Shown: positions 8,050 through 17,540, counted from the stretch's first letter. The stretch: 64,000 nucleotides of DNA from Ruminococcus sp. (GCA_016290875.1 JAEEVL010000012.1:20526-84525), one strand, 5' to 3'. Notes: generated by a model from the sequence alone, not told the origin. Numbers and translations are program-made.

Positions 8050-8766
8050 ATGAATATACACATAAATACAGATCACGGTGCGATATCACCGTACAAGATC
8101 TTTCTCCTGCTTGCATTAGCCGCCGGAACAGCTGTTATCCTACGACTATGCATCAAGCGCGGGATACCGGCTAAAAAAGCCCTGCTCCTTGCAGTTATCC
8201 TCCAGCCAATGTGCATTTTCTGCGCTGCGGTGTTTACTTTTATTACATCCGGCGGAAAGAACATAGGCATCGCTTCAATAGGAGCAGCTGCCGGTGTGTA
8301 TCTGTCTGCGCTTATTATCTCCCGCATATGGAACAGGCCCGGTGAACAGAGAATAATACTCCAGAACTGCACATTTGCTATGCCGCTGATGTACGGTATA
8401 GCAAAAACAGGCTGCTTTACAGCCGGCTGCTGTCACGGTATAGAGTATAATGGTGTACTCTGTGTTGAGTACTCCGGCAAGCTGACTGGTGACATATGCG
8501 TGTTTCCTGTACAGCTCCTTGAATCCGCAGTCTTTATCGCTATATTCATAGCCGGAATGATCTTTCTGAAAAAGCACGACATACATTCAGTACATAAGGT
8601 AACCATTCTTTCAGCCGCAGCAAAATTCACCCTGGAATTCCTCAGGAAGTCGCACTCGCACAAGGCATTATCCATCGAACAGGCAGTCTGCCTTGCAATA
8701 ACGATAGTTTGTCTCATCGATATGAAGAAAAAACAGAAGCGTTCATCGGTCCAGGAACTTGCATGA
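8050..8766 (+). CDS. Prolipoprotein diacylglyceryl transferase-like membrane protein
   Basis: The start at 8050 has AGAAAGG nine bases upstream. The 238-residue protein is polytopic, with about six to seven hydrophobic segments. The pattern KTGCFTAGCCHGIEY (about 117-131) followed by FPVQLLES (about 155-162) is the Lgt signature, in which authentic Lgt reads GCFxxGCCxG and FPxQLYE. Lgt moves diacylglyceryl from phosphatidylglycerol to a lipoprotein cysteine. The family's HGGL segment is not obvious here, so this may be a divergent Lgt acting on another acceptor. Its place ahead of a lipid kinase, a cytidylyltransferase and a prenyltransferase supports a lipid role other than lipoprotein maturation. 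Confidence 0.7.
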   Translation: MNIHINTDHGAISPYKIFLLLALAAGTAVILRLCIKRGIPAKKALLLAVILQPMCIFCAAVFTFITSGGKNIGIASIGAAAGVYLSALIISRIWNRPGEQRIILQNCTFAMPLMYGIAKTGCFTAGCCHGIEYNGVLCVEYSGKLTGDICVFPVQLLESAVFIAIFIAGMIFLKKHDIHSVHKVTILSAAAKFTLEFLRKSHSHKALSIEQAVCLAITIVCLIDMKKKQKRSSVQELA

Positions 8767-8790
8767 CGCTCGGAAAAAGGGAGTGTTTCT

Positions 8791-9225
8791 ATGAAAACAA
8801 CGACTATATCCAAGAATATCCCGGGTACATTAGCAAAAGCGAAAAGTGAAAGCTCTTCAATGAAAAACAGGAATATCTTTCAGAGTATGCGCTGTGCGTT
8901 TCAGGGTATGCAGGCAGCCTGGAGGAAAGAGCGAAATTTTCGTGAATATACCGCGATATATGCGGTGTTCTTCTCGGCAGGACTGCTGCTCGGTATATCG
9001 GCTGTAGAATTCCTTATCGGCTTTGCACTTGTCTGCGGAGTCTTTGCGGCAGAATACCTCAACACCGCACTTGAACGTCTCATCGACAGCAGATTCCCTG
9101 AGATTTCTGCCGATAACAAGTTTATCAAGGATACCGCCGCTGCCGGAGTATTCATTCTCTCGATAGCATTCTTCGTATCACAGGCGATCATCCTCATTCC
9201 AAGACTTATAGAACTGCTAAAATGA
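8791..9225 (+). CDS. dgkA: DgkA-type diacylglycerol/undecaprenol kinase
   Basis: The 144-residue protein has about 35 residues of N-terminal extension, then an amphipathic segment (RCAFQGMQAAWRKERNFREY) and three membrane helices. The family signature is present: EYLNTALERLIDSR (about 90-103) and DNKFIKDTAAAGV (about 109-121), corresponding to ExxNTAIExxxD and AKDxAxAAV. In Gram-positives such enzymes phosphorylate undecaprenol or diacylglycerol with ATP. The stop overlaps the next start by four bases (ATGA), coupling it to the CarS-like gene. That arrangement suggests it supplies a lipid phosphate for the pathway here. Confidence 0.85.
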   Translation: MKTTTISKNIPGTLAKAKSESSSMKNRNIFQSMRCAFQGMQAAWRKERNFREYTAIYAVFFSAGLLLGISAVEFLIGFALVCGVFAAEYLNTALERLIDSRFPEISADNKFIKDTAAAGVFILSIAFFVSQAIILIPRLIELLK

Positions 9226-9806
9226 GAATTCTTATCATGTACGCGACGCTGATGCCGGTAGTTATCGCCGGAGCCGCAAATATGGTCTTCACAAAGACTC
9301 AGCTTTACCGCTCCCACAATTCCCCGATAGACGGCGGAAAGAGTTTCTCTGACGGCAAGCGCATCTTCGGCGACAACAAGACATGGGCAGGTTTTTTCGG
9401 CATGACAGCGGCTGCCGCACTCGCGCAGATACTATGGGGACTTCTCTCGACATCGTCCGAAGCAATAGGCAGCAGAAATGAGCTGTATCACAGCTTTGAC
9501 AACACTCTGCTGTTCAACGCTGCGGCAGGTGCATTGTTCGGTCTGGCATATGTGCTGTTTGAACTCCCGAACAGCTTTATCAAACGCCGTCTCGATATAC
9601 AGCCCGGAAAGACTGAACGCGGCTTAAAAGGCGCTGTGTTCTTCGTCATAGATCAGGTAGACTCTCTGTTCGGAGTAGTTCTGATACTTGCATTTTTCTC
9701 AGGCCTGACATTCCCCCAGTACATACAGTATATCATCCTCGGCGCATTCACCCATATCGCGCTGAACGCTCTGCTGTTCACTATGAAGATACGCAGAAAT
9801 ATTTAA
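9222..9806 (+). CDS. CDP-archaeol synthase-like (CarS/DUF46) membrane cytidylyltransferase
   Basis: The 194-residue protein carries the CarS/CdsA-like pattern: PIDGGKSFSDGKRIFGDNKTWAGFFG (split over about 34-60), then LPNSFIKRRLDIQPGKTERG (about 112-131) and FFVIDQVDSLFGVV (about 137-150), equivalent to the archaeal NSFIKRRxxxxPG and DQLDF motifs. In archaea CarS uses CTP to activate digeranylgeranylglyceryl phosphate. A bacterial member next to a DgkA and a UbiA homologue points to a CDP-activated lipid or polyprenol-glycerol intermediate. Substrate is unknown. It is membrane-embedded, with about five hydrophobic segments. Confidence 0.75.
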   Translation: MRILIMYATLMPVVIAGAANMVFTKTQLYRSHNSPIDGGKSFSDGKRIFGDNKTWAGFFGMTAAAALAQILWGLLSTSSEAIGSRNELYHSFDNTLLFNAAAGALFGLAYVLFELPNSFIKRRLDIQPGKTERGLKGAVFFVIDQVDSLFGVVLILAFFSGLTFPQYIQYIILGAFTHIALNALLFTMKIRRNI

Positions 9807-9825
9807 CGCTAAGGAGGCGTTCTTT

Positions 9826-10722
9826 ATGCTGAAACGACTTAATATTTATTTCAAGGAAATGTATCCCCTGATACCGAGACTTCTTCTCGGCGGAATAGTC
9901 TTTTTCGAGATTTACTTCATAATACTTCTCAATAACGGAGTAACAGATTTCAGGATAAGCCTGGCTGAATTCATCGGCGGTTTCACGGTATTCAGCTTCC
10001 TTTGCTGGCTTCGTATCGCAGATGATTTCAAGGACTACGAGCTCGACTGCCGTCTGTTCAAGGAGCGTCCGCTCCCATCCGGAAGAGTTACCAAAAAAGA
10101 CCTCGCCATATTCATAGGACTTCTCATAGGCGTGACGATTCTGCTCAATGTATGCTTTATGAACAACATCCCGTTCTTTGTATTCCTCTATGTTTACGGA
10201 ACACTGATGTCGATGTGGTTCTTCCAGAAGAAAAAGATACAAAAAAGCCTTCCGCTCGCACTCGTCACACACAACCCCGTGCAGATGATAATGAATATCT
10301 ACATCATTTCATTCACCTGCATAAAGTACGGTCTTAGCGCATTTACTCTGACAACTGTCCTTGCAGCTTTCACGCTCTACTTCCCGGCGCTGATATGGGA
10401 AATTTCCCGAAAGATAAAGGCTCCCGAGGACGAGACAGAATACGTCACATATTCAAAGCTTTTCGGCTACCGCAAGGCAACGAGATTTGTACTGATACTC
10501 ACAATAGTTGACATCATAACTAACTTCCTGCTTGTTTACAGACTCAGCTGGCTTTCAGTCATCGCTCTTTTCATAAACGTCTGCTGGATGACATGGAAAT
10601 TCATCGAATATATGCGCGATCCGCACAAGTTCAGACTTGTTGAAAAGGTCGAGCGCTACACTTACATACAGGAAAGCATTATGCTCCTGACAGTCGGAGG
10701 ATATATTGCTTTTGCGAGGTGA
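9826..10722 (+). CDS. UbiA-superfamily prenyltransferase-like membrane protein
   Basis: This 298-residue polytopic protein starts after AAGGAGG. The first aspartate motif is IADDFKDYELDCRLFKERPLPSG (about 65-87, written here only to mark it: DDFKDYELD then RPLPSG), which parallels the NDxxDxxxD...RPLPSG signature of UbiA-family enzymes such as geranylgeranylglyceryl-phosphate prenyltransferase. The second motif region (about 189-205, SRKIKAPEDETEYVTYSKL) carries an acidic ExDETE. UbiA enzymes transfer a prenyl chain to an acceptor in the membrane. Following a CarS homologue, it resembles an archaeal-type ether-lipid gene pair in a bacterium. Only five bases separate it from the next gene. Confidence 0.75.
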   Translation: MLKRLNIYFKEMYPLIPRLLLGGIVFFEIYFIILLNNGVTDFRISLAEFIGGFTVFSFLCWLRIADDFKDYELDCRLFKERPLPSGRVTKKDLAIFIGLLIGVTILLNVCFMNNIPFFVFLYVYGTLMSMWFFQKKKIQKSLPLALVTHNPVQMIMNIYIISFTCIKYGLSAFTLTTVLAAFTLYFPALIWEISRKIKAPEDETEYVTYSKLFGYRKATRFVLILTIVDIITNFLLVYRLSWLSVIALFINVCWMTWKFIEYMRDPHKFRLVEKVERYTYIQESIMLLTVGGYIAFAR

Positions 10723-10727
10723 TATAA

Positions 10728-13070
10728 ATGATCGTAACTGCTGAAAACTACACCCGGTACTGCGTCGGTGCAAAGGCTGAAAGGCTCTTTCAGATGAAAC
10801 AGCACGGGATGAACGTCCCCGAGTTCTTCTGTATAACCCGGTATTCAACTGACCAAGAGATACTCAGATACGTAAATAAGACATTCAGCAAAGGAACTCT
10901 GTTTTCTGTACGCTCTTCCGCATCTGCCGAGGACAGCAGTTCATTCTCGTTCGCCGGACAGCTGGACACATTCCTGTTCGTTCCGGCAGACGAGCTCCTC
11001 GAAAAAATCACACGCTGCCGTGCTTCTGCCGACAGCGCGTGCGTGAATGAATACCTTCGCATCAACGGCATACACCGCGACGAGCTTCAGGTCAATGTCA
11101 TTGTACAGGTAATGGTAAACGCTGACTGCTCCGGTGTTGTTTTCACCGCAAATCCGCAGGGCATACTCAGCGAGACGGTCATCACCGTCGGCGCAGGAAC
11201 AGGCGATAATGTGGTCGAAGACCGCGTAGCCGTCAACACTTATTACTGCAGCCGCTCTGACAGCAGTTTCTATGCAGAACTCCATGAGGGCGCTCCTAAG
11301 CTTACAAACGATATGATCCGGGAGCTTCTGAAGATCGCTTCTGTTGTGCGCGGACAGTTTGGCTGCGAATGTGATATTGAATACGCTGTCAAAAACGGCG
11401 AGATATTCATTCTGCAGGCAAGGCCTATCACTACGCTGCACGCTGACGGACATATAATTCTCGACAGCAGCAATATATCGGAAAGCTATCCGGGTATCTC
11501 ATCACCGATGACTATCAGTTTCGTCAAGGACGTTTACAGCATAGTTTTCACAAGCTGTGTCCGCCGGATAACACGTAATGACGGAACTGCCGAACAGCTC
11601 AGCGATGTCCTTTCTAATATGACAGACTCTGCAAACGGCAGGATATACTACCGTATAAGCAGCTGGTACGACATAATAACAATGCTGCCTTTCAGCAAGA
11701 AAATAATTCCCGTATGGCAGGAAATGCTCGGCGTATCCGATAAAAGTGTGTCCCGTTCGGCCGGTGCTCCGCGTCGCATGACAAAACTAAGAGTAATGTG
11801 CTCTTTCGTTCAGCTTATGCTCGCCAACGAACGCAATATGAAAAAACTGAACCGAAAATTCGGCACGATATATCCGCAGTTCTGTACACGTATTGCTCAG
11901 ACTGATTCCCCTGCTGAGCTGTTCAGCATATACGTTGAGCTGAAAACCGCACTCGCTGACTGCTGGGATCTTACGCTCGTTAATGATATGTACGCATTCA
12001 TTTTCACCGGACTGCTGAAGCACTCACTCAGATGCGAAAATCCTGAGGATACGGCTAATCAGATCATCTGCGGTTCAAGCTCGATAGAAAGTATGAAGCC
12101 TGTCCGTATGCTGAGCGATATACGCGATTCACTCCGCAGCGAAAACAGCTATAAAGAATTCTGCGGTATTTCAACTATTGAAGAATTTGAGAAATTCATC
12201 TCACAGCCAACGCGCTCTGCGGAACTCATAGAACAATACATCAGCGAATACGGCGACAGATGCTCGAGTGAGCTAAAACTCGAAGCTGAGACCTACCGCA
12301 CCAATCCGCTGCTTCTTATCGAGACCATATCCACATTCAATGAAGTGCCGCATGAAGAAACAGCTCAGCGTCCGAAGCTGCACGGTCTGTCCAGACTTTA
12401 CGCTAAAAAAGCCTATAACGGTATTCTTCTCCGCGAAAAATCCCGTATGTCACGCAGTAAGATATTCGGACTTATCCGTGAGATCGTACTGAAATGCGGA
12501 AAACACCTCAGCGAATGCGGATACATAATACAGCCTCGTGATGTATTCTATCTGACATTTTCCGAGCTTGAACAGGCGGTAAACGGTAAGACTTCCGGAC
12601 TGTTTGAGCTCATTGATTCACGCCGCCAGCAATGGAAATCTTTTGCGGCTATTCCCCAGTATACGCGCATAGTTTTTGACAGGGAAGTCTTCGACAAACA
12701 CCCCGCTGATTTCGTATCTGCTACCATAAACAGCGGAGATCAGCTTATCTACGGAACGCCCTGTTCATCCGGCATAATCGAGGGTGAGATAACTCACATC
12801 TCGTCACTCACCGCAGATACTGACGCATCTGGAAAAATAATTCTCGCCGATGTCACCGATCCCGGCTGGGTATTCGTTATCTCTCAGTCGCTCGGAATAA
12901 TCTCAAAGCGAGGCTCTCTTCTCTCCCATACGGCTATAATCTCCCGTGAACTCAGAAAGCCTGCCGTAGTCGGTGTCGGCAATGCCTGTGATCATTTCCG
13001 CGACGGCGATTACGTCCGTCTGAACGGCATCGACGGCACTATCCAGCTGCTGCGGCAAGCTGCATCATAA
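10728..13070 (+). CDS. PEP-synthase-like dikinase with rifampin-phosphotransferase architecture
   Basis: The 780-residue protein has an N-terminal PPDK ATP-grasp domain (about 10-240: VRSSASAEDSSSFSFAGQLDT, VMVNADCSGVVFTANP, DIEYAVKNGEIFILQARPI), a long central region (about 245-680) with no obvious family, and a C-terminal swivelling phosphohistidine domain (about 690-780: KRGSLLSHTAIISRELRKPAVVG, with the catalytic His in LSHTA). The PEP-binding TIM barrel of PEP synthase is absent. This layout is that of rifampin phosphotransferase, in which the His carries the beta-phosphate of ATP to a small molecule bound by the central domain. The central domain should define the substrate, which here is likely lipid-linked given the neighbours. 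Coupled at 5 bases upstream and 11 downstream. Confidence 0.85.
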   Translation: MIVTAENYTRYCVGAKAERLFQMKQHGMNVPEFFCITRYSTDQEILRYVNKTFSKGTLFSVRSSASAEDSSSFSFAGQLDTFLFVPADELLEKITRCRASADSACVNEYLRINGIHRDELQVNVIVQVMVNADCSGVVFTANPQGILSETVITVGAGTGDNVVEDRVAVNTYYCSRSDSSFYAELHEGAPKLTNDMIRELLKIASVVRGQFGCECDIEYAVKNGEIFILQARPITTLHADGHIILDSSNISESYPGISSPMTISFVKDVYSIVFTSCVRRITRNDGTAEQLSDVLSNMTDSANGRIYYRISSWYDIITMLPFSKKIIPVWQEMLGVSDKSVSRSAGAPRRMTKLRVMCSFVQLMLANERNMKKLNRKFGTIYPQFCTRIAQTDSPAELFSIYVELKTALADCWDLTLVNDMYAFIFTGLLKHSLRCENPEDTANQIICGSSSIESMKPVRMLSDIRDSLRSENSYKEFCGISTIEEFEKFISQPTRSAELIEQYISEYGDRCSSELKLEAETYRTNPLLLIETISTFNEVPHEETAQRPKLHGLSRLYAKKAYNGILLREKSRMSRSKIFGLIREIVLKCGKHLSECGYIIQPRDVFYLTFSELEQAVNGKTSGLFELIDSRRQQWKSFAAIPQYTRIVFDREVFDKHPADFVSATINSGDQLIYGTPCSSGIIEGEITHISSLTADTDASGKIILADVTDPGWVFVISQSLGIISKRGSLLSHTAIISRELRKPAVVGVGNACDHFRDGDYVRLNGIDGTIQLLRQAAS

Positions 13071-13081
13071 AGGAGCTAACT

Positions 13082-14158
13082 ATGAAATTCAAGGCAGTAA
13101 GTTTTGAGCCAACGGATAAAAAAAACATCAGAAAGTTCCTTCGCTTTCCTGCCAGACTTTACACGAAAACACAGCTCACCCAGGATCCGGCAGCTGAAAA
13201 AGCCATTCTGACAGATCAGCATATACTCAGCCGCTATTTTACCGTATATCCTTTTCTTGTATTCGATGAGAAAAACAGAACTGCCGCACGCTGCATACTT
13301 ACTGTTTACCCTGATGTTCCCTGTGCATATATCGGTTTTTTCGAATGTATTGACAACTCCGATGCTGCACGCTGTATTTTCAGAGCAGCTGAAAACAAGG
13401 CAAAATCTCTCGGCTGCAGTTCAGTAGTCGGACCAGTTGACGCTTCTTTCTGGATAGGCTACCGTCTCAAGACAAATGCATTCGACAAACTGCCTTATAC
13501 CGGCGAACCATATAATCTCCCCTACTACGAAAGGCTGTTCCTTGAAAACGGTTACAGCGTCAGCGGTGAATACGTCTCCAACCGTTACGGCAGGATACCG
13601 CATAGTTTTCTCAACAGAAAAAATGTCCGCAGGCTCCAGCACTTCACAGAGAACGGCTATTCGATTTGCAGTCTCACTAAGGATACATTTGAAAAAAGTC
13701 TGCATGAGATCTACCGCATGATAACAGCTCTGTACAGTGATTTTCAGACGTTTTCGCTCATCACCGAGGACGAATTCTGCAAGCTGTATGCCCCGATGAA
13801 ATACGCCGCTGATTATGATATGGTCAAGATAGCATATCAGAACGGCAAAGCAGTCGGATTCTTTGTAACACTTCCGAATTACGGAAACGCTTCATGCGGA
13901 AATCTTACTCTCTCAAAACTGCTGCATATCCTGAAAGTCAGAAAAGCTCCTCAGGACTATATTCTTCTGTATCTCGGCTCAGAACCGGAACATCCAGGTC
14001 TCGGGAAAGCACTCTCCGAGTGTCTTCTCAGGGATATATGCAAAAAACAGGCTGTTTCAGTTGGTGCGCTCATACGCAAAGGCAAAGTCACCGGAAGCTA
14101 TTTCAGTCAGCTCATAGAAGAACAGTATACTTATGCCCTGTATGAAAAAAAGGTATGA
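13082..14158 (+). CDS. GNAT-superfamily acyltransferase-like protein
   Basis: The 358-residue protein appears to hold two GNAT-like halves. The first includes YIGFFECIDNSDAARCIFRAAE and KSLGCSSVVGPVDASFWIGY (about 79-124), a pattern seen in uncharacterised bacterial GNAT proteins with a VRGPxNPS motif. A conserved YNLPYYERLFLENGY (about 142-156) follows. The second half (about 215-355) has KAVGFFVTLPN and a C-terminal GSEPEHPGLGKALSECLL, resembling the acetyl-CoA loop. Last gene of the run, 11 bases after the dikinase and before a hairpin. It may acylate the product of the pathway. The donor and acceptor are unknown. Confidence 0.65.
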   Translation: MKFKAVSFEPTDKKNIRKFLRFPARLYTKTQLTQDPAAEKAILTDQHILSRYFTVYPFLVFDEKNRTAARCILTVYPDVPCAYIGFFECIDNSDAARCIFRAAENKAKSLGCSSVVGPVDASFWIGYRLKTNAFDKLPYTGEPYNLPYYERLFLENGYSVSGEYVSNRYGRIPHSFLNRKNVRRLQHFTENGYSICSLTKDTFEKSLHEIYRMITALYSDFQTFSLITEDEFCKLYAPMKYAADYDMVKIAYQNGKAVGFFVTLPNYGNASCGNLTLSKLLHILKVRKAPQDYILLYLGSEPEHPGLGKALSECLLRDICKKQAVSVGALIRKGKVTGSYFSQLIEEQYTYALYEKKV

Positions 14159-14174
14159 CCTCATAAATATGTAA

Positions 14175-14218
14175 AAACCGCAGTATTCCGGGTAATGTCC
14201 CCGAGAATACTGCGGTTT
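14175..14218. terminator. Long convergent terminator hairpin
   Basis: A 14-bp perfect stem (AAACCGCAGTATTC / GAATACTGCGGTTT) with a partly paired loop separates converging genes. On the reverse strand the stem is followed by TTTTTAC, so it terminates the GGDEF-EAL gene well; on the forward strand the T-run is weak. Confidence 0.85.
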
Positions 14219-14230
14219 GAACTGTCAGGT

Positions 14231-17200
14231 TCAGAATTCCTTGACAGCTTTTTCATTGTTAGGTCTCCATATGAGGAAGTCGCGGAGCTCAAGCGGTCTT
14301 GCATAGTAATAACCCTGGAAGCTCTGTATATTGTAATGATGAAGTATATCTATCATGCCTTCAGTCTCAATACCCTCGACGCAGACTTTAGCGCCGAATG
14401 TAGAAGCAACTCCGGCGAAATACTTGATAAGCTCGCGCTCTTTTTCGTCCTCTTCTATCCTGAGAACGAAACTCCTGTCTATCTTGATAGTATCGAACGG
14501 CAGGTTCTTGACGAGTCCGATAGACGAGAATCCTGTTCCGAAATCATCGAGAGCTATCTGTATGCCATGTCCGCGAAGGTTGATTATCACGTTCTTCAGC
14601 AGATACATATCAAGCAGTCGGCAGCGCTCTGTTATCTCCATACAGAGATGTTCCGGCGGGAAGCCCTCTTCCTTGAGCGTTCTGAGGACCATGTCCACAA
14701 AGTCCGGCTTTTCAAGCTGAGTATATGAAAGGTTTACGTTGATCACGAAGTCCGGATTGTCCTCCATAATGAGCTTTGCACCGTTGATAGCCGTTCTCAG
14801 TATCCACTGACCGAGATCACAGAACAGCGGATCCTTTTCAAGGATAGGTATAAAGTGATCGGGCGGCACCATACCGTATTCATCGTTTTTCCATCTGAGA
14901 AGAGCTTCCGCACCGATAAGTCGTTCCGAAACCGCATCAACGACAGGCTGATAGAGCAGATAGAAGCCCTTGTAGTTCTGCATGATAGAAGCACGGATAG
15001 CGTATATCTTTTCAAGACGCTCTCTGTTGCTGCCGGTGATATTGTTGTAGAATTCAACGAGCTCGCCCTGTCTGCGGAGCTTTGATTCGCTGTAAGCAAA
15101 ATTCAGGCAGGCATATACAGTCTGATAGTCAATGTCGTAATTTGTAACATTGAGCATACCTGCACTGAGGTCGAGTATGACCATTTTCTCATCGATAGAG
15201 AATCCTTTTCTGAAATGCTCACGGAGTTCGTCATACATTCGTCTTATCTCCTCCGGAGTACGGCGTTTGCTGATTATGGCGAACTTTGTTCCGTCGAGAC
15301 GGTAAGCGTTTCCGGAGCTGCCTATATTCTCGAACAGGTATCTGCCGAACCGCTGGAGTATAAGGTTTCCGAACTGATAGCCGTAGACCTCGTTGATGTC
15401 TGAGAATTTGTTTATGACTATCATAACGACCTTGAGGTCGGCGTGTTTCAGCATATTAGTCTGAAGGTCTTCAAAGAAGCCGTACTGGTTCCTCAGGCCT
15501 GTGAGCGAATCTATGTTGCCATGTATTCCGTGATTTCGGATAACACCGCCGAAGTATTCCGGCTTGCCGTTCTCATCTCTGAGAACTATTCCGCGGCAGG
15601 TGCAGACATCATAGCTGCCGTCGGGTTTGACTGCACGGTACTGCACATCATGAGACGAAGCATTGCCGGTGAAAATATCATTGATAGCGCTGCGGTATAT
15701 CTCTCTGTCTTCCGGATGTATGTGCTCTTCCCAAACAGCTCCGGCACCGTACATATACTCAGAGGGAAGGTCGAAGCACTCAACACAGGCTTTTGACCAC
15801 CTTGAATAATCATATTCCATATCACAAAGGTACACATAAGAACCCTCTGAAACGAGTTCAAGCGCATCATACAGATGAGACAGCTTTGCTGCTCTTTCCT
15901 TGGGAATACGGACGTGATCAAGATTATCCTCGTCGAATGTCATCTTCTTGAGGAACGACTTGTTCTCATACATACGATTGTCTGCACGGTCGAACACAGC
16001 CGAGAACTTCTTATCATGCTGCGGCTCATACACAGCTATTCCGGATGCAAGAACAGGACCTTCGCCATGTTTGAGGTTGTCATAGACCTGATCGCGCAGT
16101 CTGTCCATAAGATTTTCTTTGTTATGGTAGTCGCTGCTGTTCAGAAAAGCTACGAATTCATCTCCGCCTATACGGAAAACGGGACTGTGGGTAAACACGT
16201 TGCAGACAAGTCGGCTCGCAGCACGAAGCAGCTCATCACCTGCCTGATGTCCCTTGGTATCATTTGTATATTTAAGATCGTTGAGGTCACATACGACGAT
16301 CGCAAACGGGAGATAGTCCTCGCCGTTGTCAAGTTTATTCTGTATATTGGCTTCAAGCTCGCAGAAAGCGTTCTTGTTCTTGACACCTGTCAGTTCGTCA
16401 CGCCTTGCAAGTTCATTCGCCATATTCAGAGCTCTTGTGTTTTCTTTTTCTTTTTTGACCTCATCGTCGATATTCTCAACACCGAGGATATAATGCGAAC
16501 CGCTTCCGGAACACATCGCTGTCAGACGTGTGTAGCTCGGACGTCCTTTTATCATGAGTCTGTAATCAAGCGAGAACTGCTTTTTGCTTTCAAATGTTGT
16601 TATAAGGTAGTCTTCATTGAGCATGGAGAGAACTCTTGTCCTGTCCTCGGGGTGAACGACTTTATTGCAGTTTTTCTTGACATCTCCGAAGAAATCAATA
16701 CCTTTTTCCTGTATATCAAGACTACCGTAGATGCTGTTAGCGTTGTATTCCGCATATCTGCCGGTATCACGCTCAACGTAATAGATAATGTCATAGTGTG
16801 AGGCAAGGCTCTCGGCTATTTGATTGTATGTAGTGCGTTCTATCGCAGTTTTTGCTGCTTCCTGACGCTCCCTGACTTCTTTGTCCACATTGATGACGCC
16901 GAGAATGAAGTAATCATCGACATCGCTCAGACCTCTGATAAGGCGCAGGGTATGATACACAGGCTTCCCGTCGATCATAAGGCGGTATTCGATGCTCTTC
17001 ATCGTTCCCTTTTTCATCATAGCTAGGAGGTTATCCTTTTTCATATCCTGCATAAAGATATGCTTATCCTCCTCATATATCACCTTATCAGCATCACGGA
17101 CGAGGTTCTTGAAAAAGTCATCTCCGCCCTGCTCGATATGGAGAGAATGAAATTCCGGATCGCTGGAATACCACTGATATTCATTTGTAACGGCGTTGAC

Positions 17201-17272
17201 ATAATATACACTTGTATAGTCTACAAGAAGTGCTTCAGCTATTTTAAAGAAAACATTGCTACCATCATTCAT
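14231..17272 (-). CDS. PAS-GGDEF-PAS-GGDEF*-EAL cyclic-di-GMP protein
   Basis: The 1013-residue soluble protein contains two related PAS-like repeats (about 1-135 and 145-275, each ending in an EYRLMI...ILGVxNxDxEV pattern), a GGDEF domain with intact RIGGDEF (about 367-373), a PAS domain (about 475-585), a second GGDEF fold with a ruined active site (RLDGTKF, about 658-664) and a C-terminal EAL domain (about 765-1010). The EAL residues look complete: GAEALLRW, NVNLSYTQL, CMEITER, LDDFGTGFSS, IKIDRSF, VEGIETE and FQGYYYARP. It should be able both to make and to degrade cyclic di-GMP, controlled by PAS ligands. GGAGGG precedes the ATG. Confidence 0.92.
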   Translation of the reverse strand: MNDGSNVFFKIAEALLVDYTSVYYVNAVTNEYQWYSSDPEFHSLHIEQGGDDFFKNLVRDADKVIYEEDKHIFMQDMKKDNLLAMMKKGTMKSIEYRLMIDGKPVYHTLRLIRGLSDVDDYFILGVINVDKEVRERQEAAKTAIERTTYNQIAESLASHYDIIYYVERDTGRYAEYNANSIYGSLDIQEKGIDFFGDVKKNCNKVVHPEDRTRVLSMLNEDYLITTFESKKQFSLDYRLMIKGRPSYTRLTAMCSGSGSHYILGVENIDDEVKKEKENTRALNMANELARRDELTGVKNKNAFCELEANIQNKLDNGEDYLPFAIVVCDLNDLKYTNDTKGHQAGDELLRAASRLVCNVFTHSPVFRIGGDEFVAFLNSSDYHNKENLMDRLRDQVYDNLKHGEGPVLASGIAVYEPQHDKKFSAVFDRADNRMYENKSFLKKMTFDEDNLDHVRIPKERAAKLSHLYDALELVSEGSYVYLCDMEYDYSRWSKACVECFDLPSEYMYGAGAVWEEHIHPEDREIYRSAINDIFTGNASSHDVQYRAVKPDGSYDVCTCRGIVLRDENGKPEYFGGVIRNHGIHGNIDSLTGLRNQYGFFEDLQTNMLKHADLKVVMIVINKFSDINEVYGYQFGNLILQRFGRYLFENIGSSGNAYRLDGTKFAIISKRRTPEEIRRMYDELREHFRKGFSIDEKMVILDLSAGMLNVTNYDIDYQTVYACLNFAYSESKLRRQGELVEFYNNITGSNRERLEKIYAIRASIMQNYKGFYLLYQPVVDAVSERLIGAEALLRWKNDEYGMVPPDHFIPILEKDPLFCDLGQWILRTAINGAKLIMEDNPDFVINVNLSYTQLEKPDFVDMVLRTLKEEGFPPEHLCMEITERCRLLDMYLLKNVIINLRGHGIQIALDDFGTGFSSIGLVKNLPFDTIKIDRSFVLRIEEDEKERELIKYFAGVASTFGAKVCVEGIETEGMIDILHHYNIQSFQGYYYARPLELRDFLIWRPNNEKAVKEF

Positions 17273-17448
17273 TTTTTCAATCCCTCCATTTTACTGGTAT
17301 ATCTCTATTATACTACGTTTTCAAGCAGTTGTCAATGTTTGATAAATAATTGTTCGATGTATAGAAATAATTGTTTTCTTTCTATATAAATTGTAGAGAA
17401 AATCACCGTTCGCAACATAAATTGAGAAAAATATTCACAGAATATCAA

Positions 17449-17477
17449 TTGATTATTCATTCTTTAAGTGATATAAT
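17449..17477 (+). promoter_or_regulatory. Predicted sigma-A promoter of the membrane diguanylate cyclase
   Basis: TTGATT at 17449-17454 and TATAAT at 17472-17477 with a 17-base spacer, 64 bases before the start codon. Confidence 0.65.
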
Positions 17478-17540
17478 AAAATATATATGTAACCTGTTTC
17501 AGCTATCAGATATCTACCGGCAGCAAAGGAGGGAGACATT

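Noticed and set aside
15875..16801. Forward-strand open frame of 308 codons
   Set aside because: It is antisense to the PAS-GGDEF-EAL gene, whose reading is unmistakable, and its translation is low-complexity Ile/Val/Cys-rich with no motif.
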